From the NCBI RefSeq assembly GCF_902806985.1, contig NZ_CADCXY010000004.1, forward strand, positions 1 to 64,000: a stretch of DNA of 64,000 nucleotides, written 5' to 3'. The notes below the pieces were generated by a model that was not told the DNA's origin, ran no database searches, and worked only from the letters and a program-made list of their open reading frames with translations. The stretch comes from Pseudidiomarina piscicola. GTDB taxonomy: Bacteria > Pseudomonadota > Gammaproteobacteria > Enterobacterales > Alteromonadaceae. The position numbers were made by a program, and so were the translations under genes. Below are positions 38,264 through 47,310 of this stretch, in pieces. The first letter of the stretch is position 1. Every line of letters begins with the position of its first letter.

Positions 38264-38350
38264 TTCGCAGCTCCGTATTTGGTATCTGTCGATAAACATA
38301 GCATACTAGCGTCAATGCTATAAAATCAGCCTGTTACGCAAGGAATCACT

Positions 38351-39640
38351 ATGACTGCACATTGGCAAGCCCGCCGTTCTGGCCCTTCCCCTCAACGCCC
38401 AGGTGATCGGCGAACCCCATGGCAACGCGATCGGGCCCGAGTGTTGCATTCAGCAGCATTTCGACGCTTGCAGTCAAAAACCCAGATCATGAATGTTGGT
38501 GAAAACGACTTTTATCGTACGCGTTTAACCCATTCACTTGAGGCAGCTCAAATCGGGGCTTCGTTGATCAATCAACTCCATCATATCGGCACTGAGCAGG
38601 AAGTGAGTATGCTGCCAGACCTAAATTTAATGGAGACCTTGTGCTTAGCTCATGACATAGGCCATCCGCCGTTTGGTCATGGAGGGGAAACCGCGCTTAA
38701 CTTTAAAATGCTGGCCGCCGGCGGCTTTGAAGGGAATGGGCAAACTTTTCGTATTGTCGGCAAACTTGAAGCCTACCATCCTGAACATGGCATGGACTTA
38801 ACCCGTAGAACCCTGTTAGGGCTGCTAAAGTACCCGGTTTTAATGCCTGAACTACCAGTTCCGGTGCCAGCGAGCCAACCAGGCAGCTTAGCTCAATGGC
38901 GTCCTGCGAAGGCGCTTTTCAGTTGTGACGCTGATTTGCTTGATTGGGTGCTCGAGCCACTGTCGAAGGCCGATAAAGACATCTTTCAAGAGGTTGAAAC
39001 ACTCTCTGAAAGCCCTTGGCAACGCTCAAAACACAAAAGTCTCGATGCCTCGCTGATGGAGCTTGCTGACGATATTGCTTATGGCGTGCATGACCTGGAA
39101 GACGCAGTCGTTACCGGTACGCTTTCAGAATCTCAATGGCATGCGCACCTCGACAAAGTGGTCGCCAATTTAGACAGCTCACTTGCCGACTTGATGCGTC
39201 AACTTGGCCGCCAGTTGTTTTCTAGCCAGCATAGCGTGCGAAAAGATGCCATTGGCGCGTTAGTGAATATTTTTGTGACCGCGGTTCACATAACCGAAGT
39301 ATCACCCGAGACTGAAGAGCCGCTGATCCGCTTTAATGCTTGCTTGCCCGAGTCTGAACGCTACCTATTAGATAGTTTAAAGAAAGTGGTTTTCGAACAT
39401 GTGATTAACCAACCAGCGATTCAACAATTAAGGTATCGCAGCCAAAATATGCTACTCAATTTGTTTACGGCCTTTCATACCGAGCCCATGCGGTTATTAC
39501 CTGACAACACGCGCATACGCTGGCAAGCGGCCTATAACGAAAAAGGACAAGCCGCCGCAGATCGCATCTTATGTGACTACATTGCCGGTATGACCGACGA
39601 CTATGCTGAGCGAATGTACCGTAATTTATATGTGATCTAG
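38351..39640 (+). CDS. dgt: deoxyguanosinetriphosphate triphosphohydrolase (dGTPase)
   Basis: HD-domain enzyme that hydrolyses dGTP to deoxyguanosine and triphosphate. The 429 residues show the family N-terminus RDRARVLHSAAFRRLQSKTQ and RTRLTHSLEAAQIG. The HD metal set is in LAHDIGHPPFGHGGE, with LADDIAYGVHDLEDA further on. AAGGA precedes the ATG. This shorter, non-classical dGTPase type has members shown to protect against phage by draining dGTP. It is a single gene here, divergent from the permease, with no obvious defence neighbours. Confidence 0.93.
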   Translation: MTAHWQARRSGPSPQRPGDRRTPWQRDRARVLHSAAFRRLQSKTQIMNVGENDFYRTRLTHSLEAAQIGASLINQLHHIGTEQEVSMLPDLNLMETLCLAHDIGHPPFGHGGETALNFKMLAAGGFEGNGQTFRIVGKLEAYHPEHGMDLTRRTLLGLLKYPVLMPELPVPVPASQPGSLAQWRPAKALFSCDADLLDWVLEPLSKADKDIFQEVETLSESPWQRSKHKSLDASLMELADDIAYGVHDLEDAVVTGTLSESQWHAHLDKVVANLDSSLADLMRQLGRQLFSSQHSVRKDAIGALVNIFVTAVHITEVSPETEEPLIRFNACLPESERYLLDSLKKVVFEHVINQPAIQQLRYRSQNMLLNLFTAFHTEPMRLLPDNTRIRWQAAYNEKGQAAADRILCDYIAGMTDDYAERMYRNLYVI

Positions 39641-39678
39641 TTGGCGTCTTAAAAAACGGAGCATCGTAAAACTACCTA

Positions 39679-39697
39679 AATGGGAATAACTCGCATT
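39679..39697. promoter_or_regulatory. Fur box 1 of the TonB-dependent receptor gene
   Basis: AATGGGAATAACTCGCATT matches 14-15 of 19 positions of the Fur consensus AATGAGAATTATTCTCATT, counted by eye. It lies just upstream of the -35 element and 77 bases before the ATG. Confidence 0.65.
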
Positions 39698-39702
39698 AAC
39701 TA

Positions 39703-39731
39703 TTGCAAATGCGAATAGTTTCTATTTATAC
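39703..39731 (+). promoter_or_regulatory. promoter of the TonB-dependent receptor gene
   Basis: A -35 TTGCAA (39703-39708) and a -10 TTATAC (39726-39731) are 17 bases apart. Fur box 2 fills the spacer, so Fur-iron would block polymerase. The likely start is near 39738, giving a short leader. Confidence 0.7.
39708..39726. promoter_or_regulatory. Fur box 2, in the promoter spacer
   Basis: AATGCGAATAGTTTCTATT matches about 13 of 19 Fur consensus positions by eye and sits between the -35 and -10 elements. Confidence 0.6.
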
Positions 39732-39773
39732 TCTCCCCCAGTTCGAAACTGTCATTAATTTTTTGGGGGATTT

Positions 39774-41915
39774 ATGCGTTACTCATTGCTTGCTAGTGCG
39801 CTTACGCTAGCGCTTACAAGCCCAGTTAGCCTTGCAGCCGAAGTCGAAAGTGACACACCAGATGGTGTTGAAGTAATTCAGATTATCGGCTCGGCGGAAG
39901 ACGCAAAAACCGTTGCAGGCTCAGGCTCTGTTATCGCGCCCGAGCAGATGGACGTTGAAGTAAATACAGATATTAACCAGTTACTGAAAACTGTGCCTGG
40001 TGTTTACATCCGTGAAGAAGACGGCCAAGGCTTACGGCCTAATATTGGTATTCGCGCCGCGGCCGGCGGTCGCTCAAGCAAGGTCACCTTACTTGAAGAC
40101 GGCGTAATGATTGCACCGGCGCCATACTCGAATCCAGCGGCCTACTATTTCCCTGAAGCTTACCGCATGCACAGCATCGAAATTCTAAAAGGTGCTCCTT
40201 TGTTACGTTACGGTCCACAAACCACGGGCGGCGTAATTAACCTACTCACAACACCGATTCCACAGCAGCCACAAGGGCAAATCACTGTGCGCATGGGTGA
40301 AAACAGCAGCCGTGACATTCACGCCTACTATGGCGGTACGTCAGGCTCTTTTGGTTGGCTCATCGACACCGTTCAACGCGACTCGAATGGCTTCAAAACA
40401 ATCGACCGCAGCAACCAAGACGCTGGCTATGACATCGAAGACTATCTCGTTAAGTTACGCTGGTCGGGTGTAAACCAAAGCCTCACCGCAAAACTTCAAT
40501 ACTCTGAGCAAGTTTCCAACGAAACCTATGGCGGCCTCACTGAAGCTGATTTTGCTGAAAACCCTAATCGTCGTTACGGCCTAACCGCCATCGACCAAAT
40601 GGACAATCAACATAATGGCTATACCCTTACCTACGATGCCACGTTAACAGATAGCTTGAACCTAACAGCAGTAGCGTATCGCAATGAATACAAACGTGAC
40701 TGGTTTAAAGGTAGTCCAGGCAGTTTGATTGACGCAGCCAACTCAGGCGACACCGACGCACTCGCGGTACTGCACGGTACTCAAGACTACAGCGGGCTTG
40801 ACTACAAACACAATAATCGTGCCTATGAGTCCTATGGTGTTGAAATTCGCTTGAACGCCTTGCTTGGTGACCACGAAATCGAATTTGGCGCGCGTGATCA
40901 CAGTGACCGGATGGATCGCTTCCAGCCAGTTGAAGTATACGATCAAGTGAATGGTAGCTTGGTTTACCAACACACAGTACAACCAACGGGCAGTAACAAC
41001 CGCTTAGAAGGCGCTGATGCTAATGCGTTTTGGGTTGCTGATACCTGGCAAGCCACGGCGGATTTAAAAGTTGACGCAACCCTGCGTTATGAAGATGCCG
41101 AAACCTACCGCAAACAGTTTGCAAGTGTCGACCGCACCGATACCCCAAGCTATCGTAGCAGCGATGCCAAAGAATGGTTACCTGGCATCTCTTTTACCTA
41201 CGACGTTAATGATACTGTGCAAGTGCTTGCCGGCGTGCACCGCGGCTTCTCACCCTTGGGCGGTGGCGCGACTGAGACCGATGAACCCGAAACCAGCACT
41301 AACTATGAGTTAGGCGCGCGCTTCAGCGACAACGGTTTCTTCGCCGAAGCTTTGGCCTTCCGTAGTGACTTTAACAACCAAGCCGAGAGCTGCTCAGTTG
41401 CCAGCCCATGCAGTAACGGCGCCACCTCTGGTAGCTTCGTGACCGGTGAAGCTGTGGTACAGGGACTCGAGTTACAACTAGGAAAAACCTGGCAACAAGG
41501 TGCGTGGACAATTCCAACGAACTTTAACTACACCTATAGTAATGCCGAAATTAGTGAAGACAACGCAGTGACAGGTGTGCAGAAGGGCGATACCTTAGCT
41601 GATATTCCTGAGCACTTATTTAGCGCTCGCTTAGGCTTGCTGCATGACAGCGGTTGGGACAATCACCTCATCGTCAAATACATGGATGAAACCTGCGTTA
41701 GCGTAGGCTGCCAGAGCCAAAACGATCCGCTGCTCGTCACTGAGTCGTTGATGACCATTGACTTAGTAAGCCGTTACCCGTTGTCCGAGCAAACTACGGT
41801 ATTCCTGAAAGTAGATAACCTGTTCGATGAGCAAGTGATTATTTCGCGCTTACCTTACGGTGCTCGCCCTAACAAACCACAAATGGTTTCTGTTGGCTTC
41901 GACTACCGCTTCTAG
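39774..41915 (+). CDS. TonB-dependent outer-membrane receptor, FecA/siderophore type
   Basis: Outer-membrane gated barrel for an iron complex. The 713 residues start with a signal peptide (about 1-21) followed by a TonB-box-like GVEVIQIIGS. The plug domain (about 45-170) has KTVPGVYIREEDGQG, LRPNIGIRAA and EILKGAPLLRYGPQTTGGVINLLT. A beta-barrel ends in VGFDYRF with the terminal aromatic residue. Its closest family look is the FecA/FhuA-like citrate- or siderophore-receptor group. Two Fur boxes at the promoter support iron control. No siderophore synthesis or permease gene is nearby. A terminator-like hairpin follows the stop. Confidence 0.93.
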   Translation: MRYSLLASALTLALTSPVSLAAEVESDTPDGVEVIQIIGSAEDAKTVAGSGSVIAPEQMDVEVNTDINQLLKTVPGVYIREEDGQGLRPNIGIRAAAGGRSSKVTLLEDGVMIAPAPYSNPAAYYFPEAYRMHSIEILKGAPLLRYGPQTTGGVINLLTTPIPQQPQGQITVRMGENSSRDIHAYYGGTSGSFGWLIDTVQRDSNGFKTIDRSNQDAGYDIEDYLVKLRWSGVNQSLTAKLQYSEQVSNETYGGLTEADFAENPNRRYGLTAIDQMDNQHNGYTLTYDATLTDSLNLTAVAYRNEYKRDWFKGSPGSLIDAANSGDTDALAVLHGTQDYSGLDYKHNNRAYESYGVEIRLNALLGDHEIEFGARDHSDRMDRFQPVEVYDQVNGSLVYQHTVQPTGSNNRLEGADANAFWVADTWQATADLKVDATLRYEDAETYRKQFASVDRTDTPSYRSSDAKEWLPGISFTYDVNDTVQVLAGVHRGFSPLGGGATETDEPETSTNYELGARFSDNGFFAEALAFRSDFNNQAESCSVASPCSNGATSGSFVTGEAVVQGLELQLGKTWQQGAWTIPTNFNYTYSNAEISEDNAVTGVQKGDTLADIPEHLFSARLGLLHDSGWDNHLIVKYMDETCVSVGCQSQNDPLLVTESLMTIDLVSRYPLSEQTTVFLKVDNLFDEQVIISRLPYGARPNKPQMVSVGFDYRF

Positions 41916-41929
41916 CGCCACACCTGATG

Positions 41930-41961
41930 GCAGCAAGTACAGCTAACGCTGTGCTTGCTGT
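41930..41961. terminator. bidirectional terminator hairpin between convergent genes
   Basis: Fourteen-base arms (41930-41943 and 41948-41961), with two G-U pairs, enclose a TAAC loop. A CTTTT tract follows on the plus strand. It lies 15 bases after the receptor stop and overlaps the last codon of the minus-strand EAL gene. Confidence 0.6.
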
Positions 41962-44618
41962 GCATCTTTTATCCACTGCAACACCTCGTCTAAAGGTTGC
42001 GGATGGCAAAATAGATAACCCTGCATCAAATTGCAGCCATGCTCGACAATGTAATCACGCTCTTCCTCTGTCTCAACCCCTTCGGCTATTGTATTGATTT
42101 CAAGCTCACCAGCGATGGTCAAAACGCCTCGCGTAATTGCGGAGTTACGCCGCGTATTAGCAACCCCTGAAATAAATGAACGATCGATTTTTAACGCATC
42201 AACAGGGAATTGATTGAGGTAACTTAAGCTAGCAAAGCCAGTACCAAAATCATCGATGGCTACCAGTAAACCTAGCTCGCGCAAACGATGAATTAACGCA
42301 ATCATATTTTCGCTGTCACGCACAAATACGTTTTCGGTAATTTCAATCACGATTTGACCAGCTTGAACATCAAACTCTTCAAGTGTGGCTTTTACAACTT
42401 CAATAAAGTCGTCGCGATAAAACTGCAACGGTGAAAAGTTGACGCTTACGCGCGCAATACCTGCCGCAATTAACGCTTTGGTATCGTGACAAGCTTGACG
42501 GAACACCCAGTCTGCAATGGCGATGATTTGCCCGGTTGCTTCTGCCATCGGAATGAATTCCGCCGGTGAAATATAGCCTTTACTTGGGTGCTTCCAACGT
42601 ATTAATGCTTCAACCCCTTCCGGTTGGCCATTTTGATTCACGATCGGCTGATAAAAGAGTTCAAATTGCTCGGCTTGAATAGCCTCTTGCAACTGTGTAC
42701 GTAGCTCTACTTGATGCTGCATGTCGGCATCTAAGTGGGCACTGTACCAGTGGTACGAGCTACCCCCACGGCGTTTGGCTTCATACATTGCAACATCAGC
42801 CCGTTGGATGAGTTCGACTGGGTTGTCAAATGCGGTGCTATTGTCGGCAATACCGATTGTTGCCGACAGTGACACCTCTAATTCATTGAACCGATAAGGC
42901 TGATCAAATTGCTTCAGTAAGTTGGTTGCCAATTGGTTGATGTCACGCCGCTCTTGCATGCTGCTAACGATGACAATAAACTCATCGCCACCGAAGCGCG
43001 CTAACATGTCTTGTGGTGGAACTTGCGACTTAAGCCGCTCTGCTGTTTCAACCAAAATATGATCGCCTACAGCATGCCCAAGACTATCATTAATCGGTTT
43101 AAAGCCATCTAAGTCGATAAACAGCACCGCTAAGGTGGCACCGGCATCTGAAGTTTTATCTTGCAGGCTTTGCGCCAAGCGTTCTTCCAGTGCATTACGA
43201 TTCGGTAGGCGAGTTAACACGTCATGCTTCGCTAAAAACTGTAATTCTTTTTCACCCTCAACGCGTTCCGAAATATCACTTTGCAAACCAATGAAGTGTG
43301 TTACTTTTTCGCCACTATCACGCACCGGCGATATTAATAAATCATTCCAAAACGGTGAACCATTTTTACGATAGTTCAGAATGGTCACGTGAACTTCGCT
43401 TCGCGTGGCAAGCGCCTCACGAATTTTCTTAACGGTTGCAGGATCTGTTTCAGGCCCTTGCAAAAAACCGCAACCGTGGCCCAAAATATCTGCATCGTCG
43501 TGGTAGCCCGTGATGTCCTTAAACGCTTGGTTGACATAAATAATCGGAAAACCCGAAACATTTGCATCACTAATGATCACGCCATCTGAACTCGATTCAA
43601 CACCTCGTTCTAGCAACGCCAAGCGTGATTCGTTTTGCCGTGCTGCGGTGATGTCTTTCGCAATACCGTGCACACCGGTTACGTCACCGTTGATCACAAT
43701 CGGCACATTGGTGACATCTAATACATGGGTCTTGCCAGCACGGTCGGTAATTTCAACTTCATAGCGCTGCGGTTTACCGCTTAATGCCACGTTAAAATGG
43801 CCACGTGTTCGCGCATGTTCAAATTCAGAAACAACTAATTCATAGGACTGCCCAAGAACCTCTATCTCCTGGAAGCCAGTCAAATCTTCACCCGCTCGGT
43901 TTAAACTTAAAAAGTTGCCGTCACGATCGAGGGTAAACACCGCATCAGGATTATAGGTGAACAGCGAACGGTGATGCTGCTCACTGCGCTCACGACGCAC
44001 ACGATCATTATGTTGATCTATCACTAAGGCCACTAAGTCACGGCTACGCTGCAGCAGGATTGTCTCGCGTGAGGTCGGTTTTCGTACCTTATGGAAGTAC
44101 ACGGCAAAGGTGCCTATCACACTTTTATCCGTTGGCGAGATAATGGGGTACGACCAACAGGCTCTCAGCCGATGCGCCCTTATCAGCTCGAAAAAGTCGC
44201 TGAAACGCTCGTCTTTAAACATGTCTGCGGCGACCACTGGTGTCCGATGGTAAGCGGCCGTGCCACAGGCTCCAACGCCGTCCGCAATGGTAAGGTTCTG
44301 CAAATGGTCGGTAAAGGTGTTGGGTAAACTTTCGGCGGGTACGGCACTCAAACTCTTGTGGCGACTATCAACCAACATCACCGTGCACATTGCGTTACTT
44401 ACTTGGCCTTCGATCAGTCGACAAATATCGGCGAGCTTATCGTGCAGTGGTTTATCGTCAGCGAGTGACGCTAGGGTACGAAACTTTGCTTCAACAAGCC
44501 GCGTGAGTCGCATTCGTTCACGATGCCCTAACCACCAACCCAGCGCAATTCCAACGATCGCTAAAAGCAAACCGTAAAGCAATAACTGGTGCTGCCAGTC
44601 GAGTTGTGTAATCGCCAC
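41943..44618 (-). CDS. GAF-PAS-PAS-GGDEF-EAL cyclic di-GMP signalling protein
   Basis: A 891-residue sensor with both cyclic di-GMP domains. GTG start at 44618 with AAGGA seven bases upstream. Order: membrane helix (about 11-28), GAF (about 45-200), PAS 1 (about 220-340), PAS 2/PAC (about 345-460, IIYVNQAFKDITGYHDD and HVTILNYRKNGSPFWNDLL, flavin-like LOV-type motif without the usual NCRFLQ cysteine), GGDEF (about 470-625) and EAL (about 635-885). GGDEF reads RFGGDEF, but the I-site position has PPQD and not RxxD. EAL has EALIRW, ENVFV, DDFGTGFASLSYL and AEGVETEEE, so phosphodiesterase activity is likely. Direction of net activity is unknown. Confidence 0.93.
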   Translation of the reverse strand: MAITQLDWQHQLLLYGLLLAIVGIALGWWLGHRERMRLTRLVEAKFRTLASLADDKPLHDKLADICRLIEGQVSNAMCTVMLVDSRHKSLSAVPAESLPNTFTDHLQNLTIADGVGACGTAAYHRTPVVAADMFKDERFSDFFELIRAHRLRACWSYPIISPTDKSVIGTFAVYFHKVRKPTSRETILLQRSRDLVALVIDQHNDRVRRERSEQHHRSLFTYNPDAVFTLDRDGNFLSLNRAGEDLTGFQEIEVLGQSYELVVSEFEHARTRGHFNVALSGKPQRYEVEITDRAGKTHVLDVTNVPIVINGDVTGVHGIAKDITAARQNESRLALLERGVESSSDGVIISDANVSGFPIIYVNQAFKDITGYHDDADILGHGCGFLQGPETDPATVKKIREALATRSEVHVTILNYRKNGSPFWNDLLISPVRDSGEKVTHFIGLQSDISERVEGEKELQFLAKHDVLTRLPNRNALEERLAQSLQDKTSDAGATLAVLFIDLDGFKPINDSLGHAVGDHILVETAERLKSQVPPQDMLARFGGDEFIVIVSSMQERRDINQLATNLLKQFDQPYRFNELEVSLSATIGIADNSTAFDNPVELIQRADVAMYEAKRRGGSSYHWYSAHLDADMQHQVELRTQLQEAIQAEQFELFYQPIVNQNGQPEGVEALIRWKHPSKGYISPAEFIPMAEATGQIIAIADWVFRQACHDTKALIAAGIARVSVNFSPLQFYRDDFIEVVKATLEEFDVQAGQIVIEITENVFVRDSENMIALIHRLRELGLLVAIDDFGTGFASLSYLNQFPVDALKIDRSFISGVANTRRNSAITRGVLTIAGELEINTIAEGVETEEERDYIVEHGCNLMQGYLFCHPQPLDEVLQWIKDAQQAQR

Positions 44619-44773
44619 GGGGCATCCTTAGTGTGAACAACCAAAAGCTAGTCTAATCATTATGGAGTACGATGGTGATTCCGTAAATAGATCATATATC
44701 GCAGAGCCTTACCACTTAATGAGCCATCGACCGAAATAACACGACAAATTAACGCAGCATACGCAATTGATAA

Positions 44774-44803
44774 TTGCTTATCAGCTAAAAAGCTGGCTAC
44801 TAT
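44774..44803 (+). promoter_or_regulatory. possible promoter of the exported M24 peptidase gene
   Basis: TTGCTT (44774-44779) and TACTAT (44798-44803) are 18 bases apart, 38 bases before the ATG at 44841. A small inverted repeat CAGCT-AAAA-AGCTG lies in the spacer and could bind a regulator. Confidence 0.4.
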
Positions 44804-44840
44804 CGAGGCTAACAAAGGTTACCGAAGCGAGAAACAACCT

Positions 44841-46208
44841 ATGCACTTTGGCATTAAACTCGTCGTTTTAACGGCATTGACGATCGCTACAGCATCTGGC
44901 GTTTGTGCACAGCAGTTCGAACAAGGCCGATCACTCACGCGTGCCGACGACTTCGCGGTTCTCAGCCATAAGGCGCGGATAGAGCCTGAGAATGCAATAT
45001 TGCATGAGCGCATGAAGCAGTTGCTGCCAACGTTAATGGCGCAAGCTAATATCGATATGTGGCTAGTGATCAACCGTGAATATGCCGAAGATCCGGTCTA
45101 CTTCACCTTGGTGCCCCAACCGAGTCACGCAGCAAGACGTACGACCATGTTAGTTTTCTCACGCAATAAAGATGGTACGGTGGAGCACCTCTCGGTTAAC
45201 CGTTATCCACTGGGTGAACCTTATAAAACAGCATGGTCAGGTGGCAACCTTGCACAACAATGGCAAGCTTTAGCCGCACTTATCGAAGCGAAAAACCCTG
45301 ACAGAATCGGCATTAACGTGTCTGAGCATTGGCCCGTTGCCGATGGCCTTACCCATGGCCTTCATCAACGTTTACTTGACGCGCTTCCTGACACCTATGA
45401 ACAGCGGCTGGTGTCCGCAGAAGATCTTGTCGTGCGCTGGGTCGAAACTCGCACCGCAAAAGAGCTCGCCGTGTACCCCCAGATCGTTGCGCTTGCCCGT
45501 AGCGTGATCGCCGAGGCCTTTAGCAACAGAGTCATTACACCAGGTGTCACCACGACCGACGATGTCGCATGGTACATTAGGAATCGCTTCGCTGAACTAC
45601 AACTACAGATTTGGTTCCAACCTTACGTTACCTTGCAACGTGCGGGGCACGGCTGTGATACCGAACAAGCGTTCTGTGGTCAAAGTGGGCATACCATTGA
45701 GCGCGGAGACGTGATCCATACCGATATTGGCATTTGTTACCTGAAGCTCTGTACCGATACTCAAGAACTGGGCTATGTTCTGCCCTTGGGGATGACGGAG
45801 GTGCCTGGCGAATTAAGCACCGCTCTAAGTAAAGGGAACCAATGGCAAGATCACCTCACCGAAGCATTTCAAGTGGGTCGTAGCGGCAACGAAATTCTCG
45901 CCGCTACCGTCGAAAAAAGTGAACAGCACAAGCTCAATTCGAGCACTTATACCCACCCACTAGGTTTTTACGGCCATGCACCTGGACCAACCATCGGTAT
46001 GTGGGACAACCAAGGACCAACACCCGTGCGCGGTGATTGGCCGGTGTACGCAAATACCGCTTACGCCATTGAGGGAAATGTGAAAGTTCCACTAGATATG
46101 TGGGACGGTCAGAACATCCAGATCATGCTTGAACAAAGTGCATTCTTTGATGGTAAGAACGTTATTTACCTCGCTGGACGGCAAACGAAGTGGCATGTGA
46201 TTCATTAA
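44841..46208 (+). CDS. exported M24-family metallopeptidase (Xaa-Pro aminopeptidase-like)
   Basis: Pita-bread-fold dinuclear metallopeptidase, predicted periplasmic because of a signal peptide (about 1-23, TIATASGVCAQQ). The 455 residues have an N-terminal creatinase-like domain (about 45-210) and a catalytic domain with metal ligands in DVIHTDIGICYLKLCTD (two aspartates), a histidine in HPLGFYGHAPGP, and glutamates in AYAIEGNVKVP and MLEQSAFF. Extracytoplasmic members of this family are less usual than the cytoplasmic PepP/PepQ. The substrate is unknown; cleavage next to proline in imported peptides is a reasonable inference. The LOG gene follows after 24 bases. Confidence 0.85.
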   Translation: MHFGIKLVVLTALTIATASGVCAQQFEQGRSLTRADDFAVLSHKARIEPENAILHERMKQLLPTLMAQANIDMWLVINREYAEDPVYFTLVPQPSHAARRTTMLVFSRNKDGTVEHLSVNRYPLGEPYKTAWSGGNLAQQWQALAALIEAKNPDRIGINVSEHWPVADGLTHGLHQRLLDALPDTYEQRLVSAEDLVVRWVETRTAKELAVYPQIVALARSVIAEAFSNRVITPGVTTTDDVAWYIRNRFAELQLQIWFQPYVTLQRAGHGCDTEQAFCGQSGHTIERGDVIHTDIGICYLKLCTDTQELGYVLPLGMTEVPGELSTALSKGNQWQDHLTEAFQVGRSGNEILAATVEKSEQHKLNSSTYTHPLGFYGHAPGPTIGMWDNQGPTPVRGDWPVYANTAYAIEGNVKVPLDMWDGQNIQIMLEQSAFFDGKNVIYLAGRQTKWHVIH

Positions 46209-46232
46209 TTTCATCGTTACAGGAAGGTTTAA

Positions 46233-46826
46233 ATGTCAAATTCACTTACGACACTTTGTGTCTACTGCGGCTCAAGCCCGGGTTTTAGCCCAGTTTATCA
46301 AGATGCGACCTTGCAGCTTGCGGATCTGCTTGTCGCCGAAGGTATCACGCTCGTATTTGGGGGTTCTAGCGTCGGGCTGATGGGGATACTCGCCGATCGA
46401 GTCCTCGAACAAGGTGGCAAAGTCATTGGCGTGATTCCCCAGGCGTTGGTCGACAAAGAACTTGCTCACCAAGGTTTAACTGAGCTGCATGTCGTTGCTT
46501 CAATGCATGCCCGCAAGGCAAAAATGGCTGAGCTAGCCGATGGATTCATTGCTTTGCCCGGCGGCATGGGAACTTTAGAAGAGCTGTTCGAGATGCTTAC
46601 ATGGGCGCAGCTTGGCTTTCATCAAAAGAGCTGTGCGGTACTGAATGTCGATGGCTATTATGAATCTTTATTGAGCTTCCTTGAGGGGGCCACATCACAA
46701 GGTTTTATTCGCGACGAGCATCGTCACTTGCTACTCAGTCACGACCAGCCTGCACAGCTACTCGAACTAATGAGAGCCTATCAAGCTCCACAACAACCCA
46801 AGTGGATCACCGCCAGTGAAACCTAA
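46233..46826 (+). CDS. LOG family protein (cytokinin-riboside phosphoribohydrolase-like)
   Basis: Rossmann-fold protein of the TIGR00730/LOG family, which cleaves the base from nucleoside 5'-monophosphates. The 197 residues carry the two signatures: the nucleotide site CVYCGSSPGFSP with GGSSVGLMG and the catalytic PGGMGTLEELFEM (PGGxGTxxE). In bacteria these enzymes also hydrolyse AMP; no cytokinin pathway is visible here. AGGAAGG precedes the ATG. The next gene begins 13 bases after its stop. Confidence 0.93.
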   Translation: MSNSLTTLCVYCGSSPGFSPVYQDATLQLADLLVAEGITLVFGGSSVGLMGILADRVLEQGGKVIGVIPQALVDKELAHQGLTELHVVASMHARKAKMAELADGFIALPGGMGTLEELFEMLTWAQLGFHQKSCAVLNVDGYYESLLSFLEGATSQGFIRDEHRHLLLSHDQPAQLLELMRAYQAPQQPKWITASET

Positions 46827-46839
46827 TCAAGGACTTTTT

Positions 46840-47304
46840 ATGCGTAATCTTATCGTTTGTTTTTTTCTTGTTTTTAGTGGCTCAGCAGTGGCGCAACAAG
46901 CGCACCCTATCAGTGCGGAACAAAGCCAACAGGTAACGGCAGCTATCGACGCATTTTTGTATGGTGCGTCGATCAATGATGCGCAGGCGCATGCGAAATT
47001 TTGGGCACCCGAGCTTACTTACACGAGCTCGAACGGTACCCGCTTTGGTAAGCCTGAACTGATGCAGGGTATGAGTGAAAGTAATGCGCTCGCCGCTGAT
47101 GAGGTGACCGCCTGGTACACCGCAGAAGATCTTGAGCTAAAGTCGTTTGGTAGCGCGATTATCGTTAATTTCACCTTGGTTTCGACCCAGGTTGCCGACC
47201 AGTCGCGCGAAACCTTTTTAAACTCAGGGGTTTTGGTGCAACGTAAAGACGGCTGGCAAGCGGTGAATTGGCACGCTACTCGCAGCGCACCAACTCAGCC
47301 GTAA
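46840..47304 (+). CDS. exported NTF2/SnoaL-like protein
   Basis: 154 residues from the ATG at 46840, with AAGGA before it; a frame open from 46816 would overlap the LOG gene. A signal peptide ends near SAVAQQ. The mature protein is a compact cone-fold (NTF2-like/DUF4440-type) with FWAPELTYTSSNGTRFGKPELMQG and a C-terminal KDGWQAVNWHATRSAP, patterns seen in SnoaL-like and ketosteroid-isomerase-like families. No catalytic residues can be assigned. Function unknown. Confidence 0.78.
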   Translation: MRNLIVCFFLVFSGSAVAQQAHPISAEQSQQVTAAIDAFLYGASINDAQAHAKFWAPELTYTSSNGTRFGKPELMQGMSESNALAADEVTAWYTAEDLELKSFGSAIIVNFTLVSTQVADQSRETFLNSGVLVQRKDGWQAVNWHATRSAPTQP

Positions 47305-47310
47305 CGTAAT

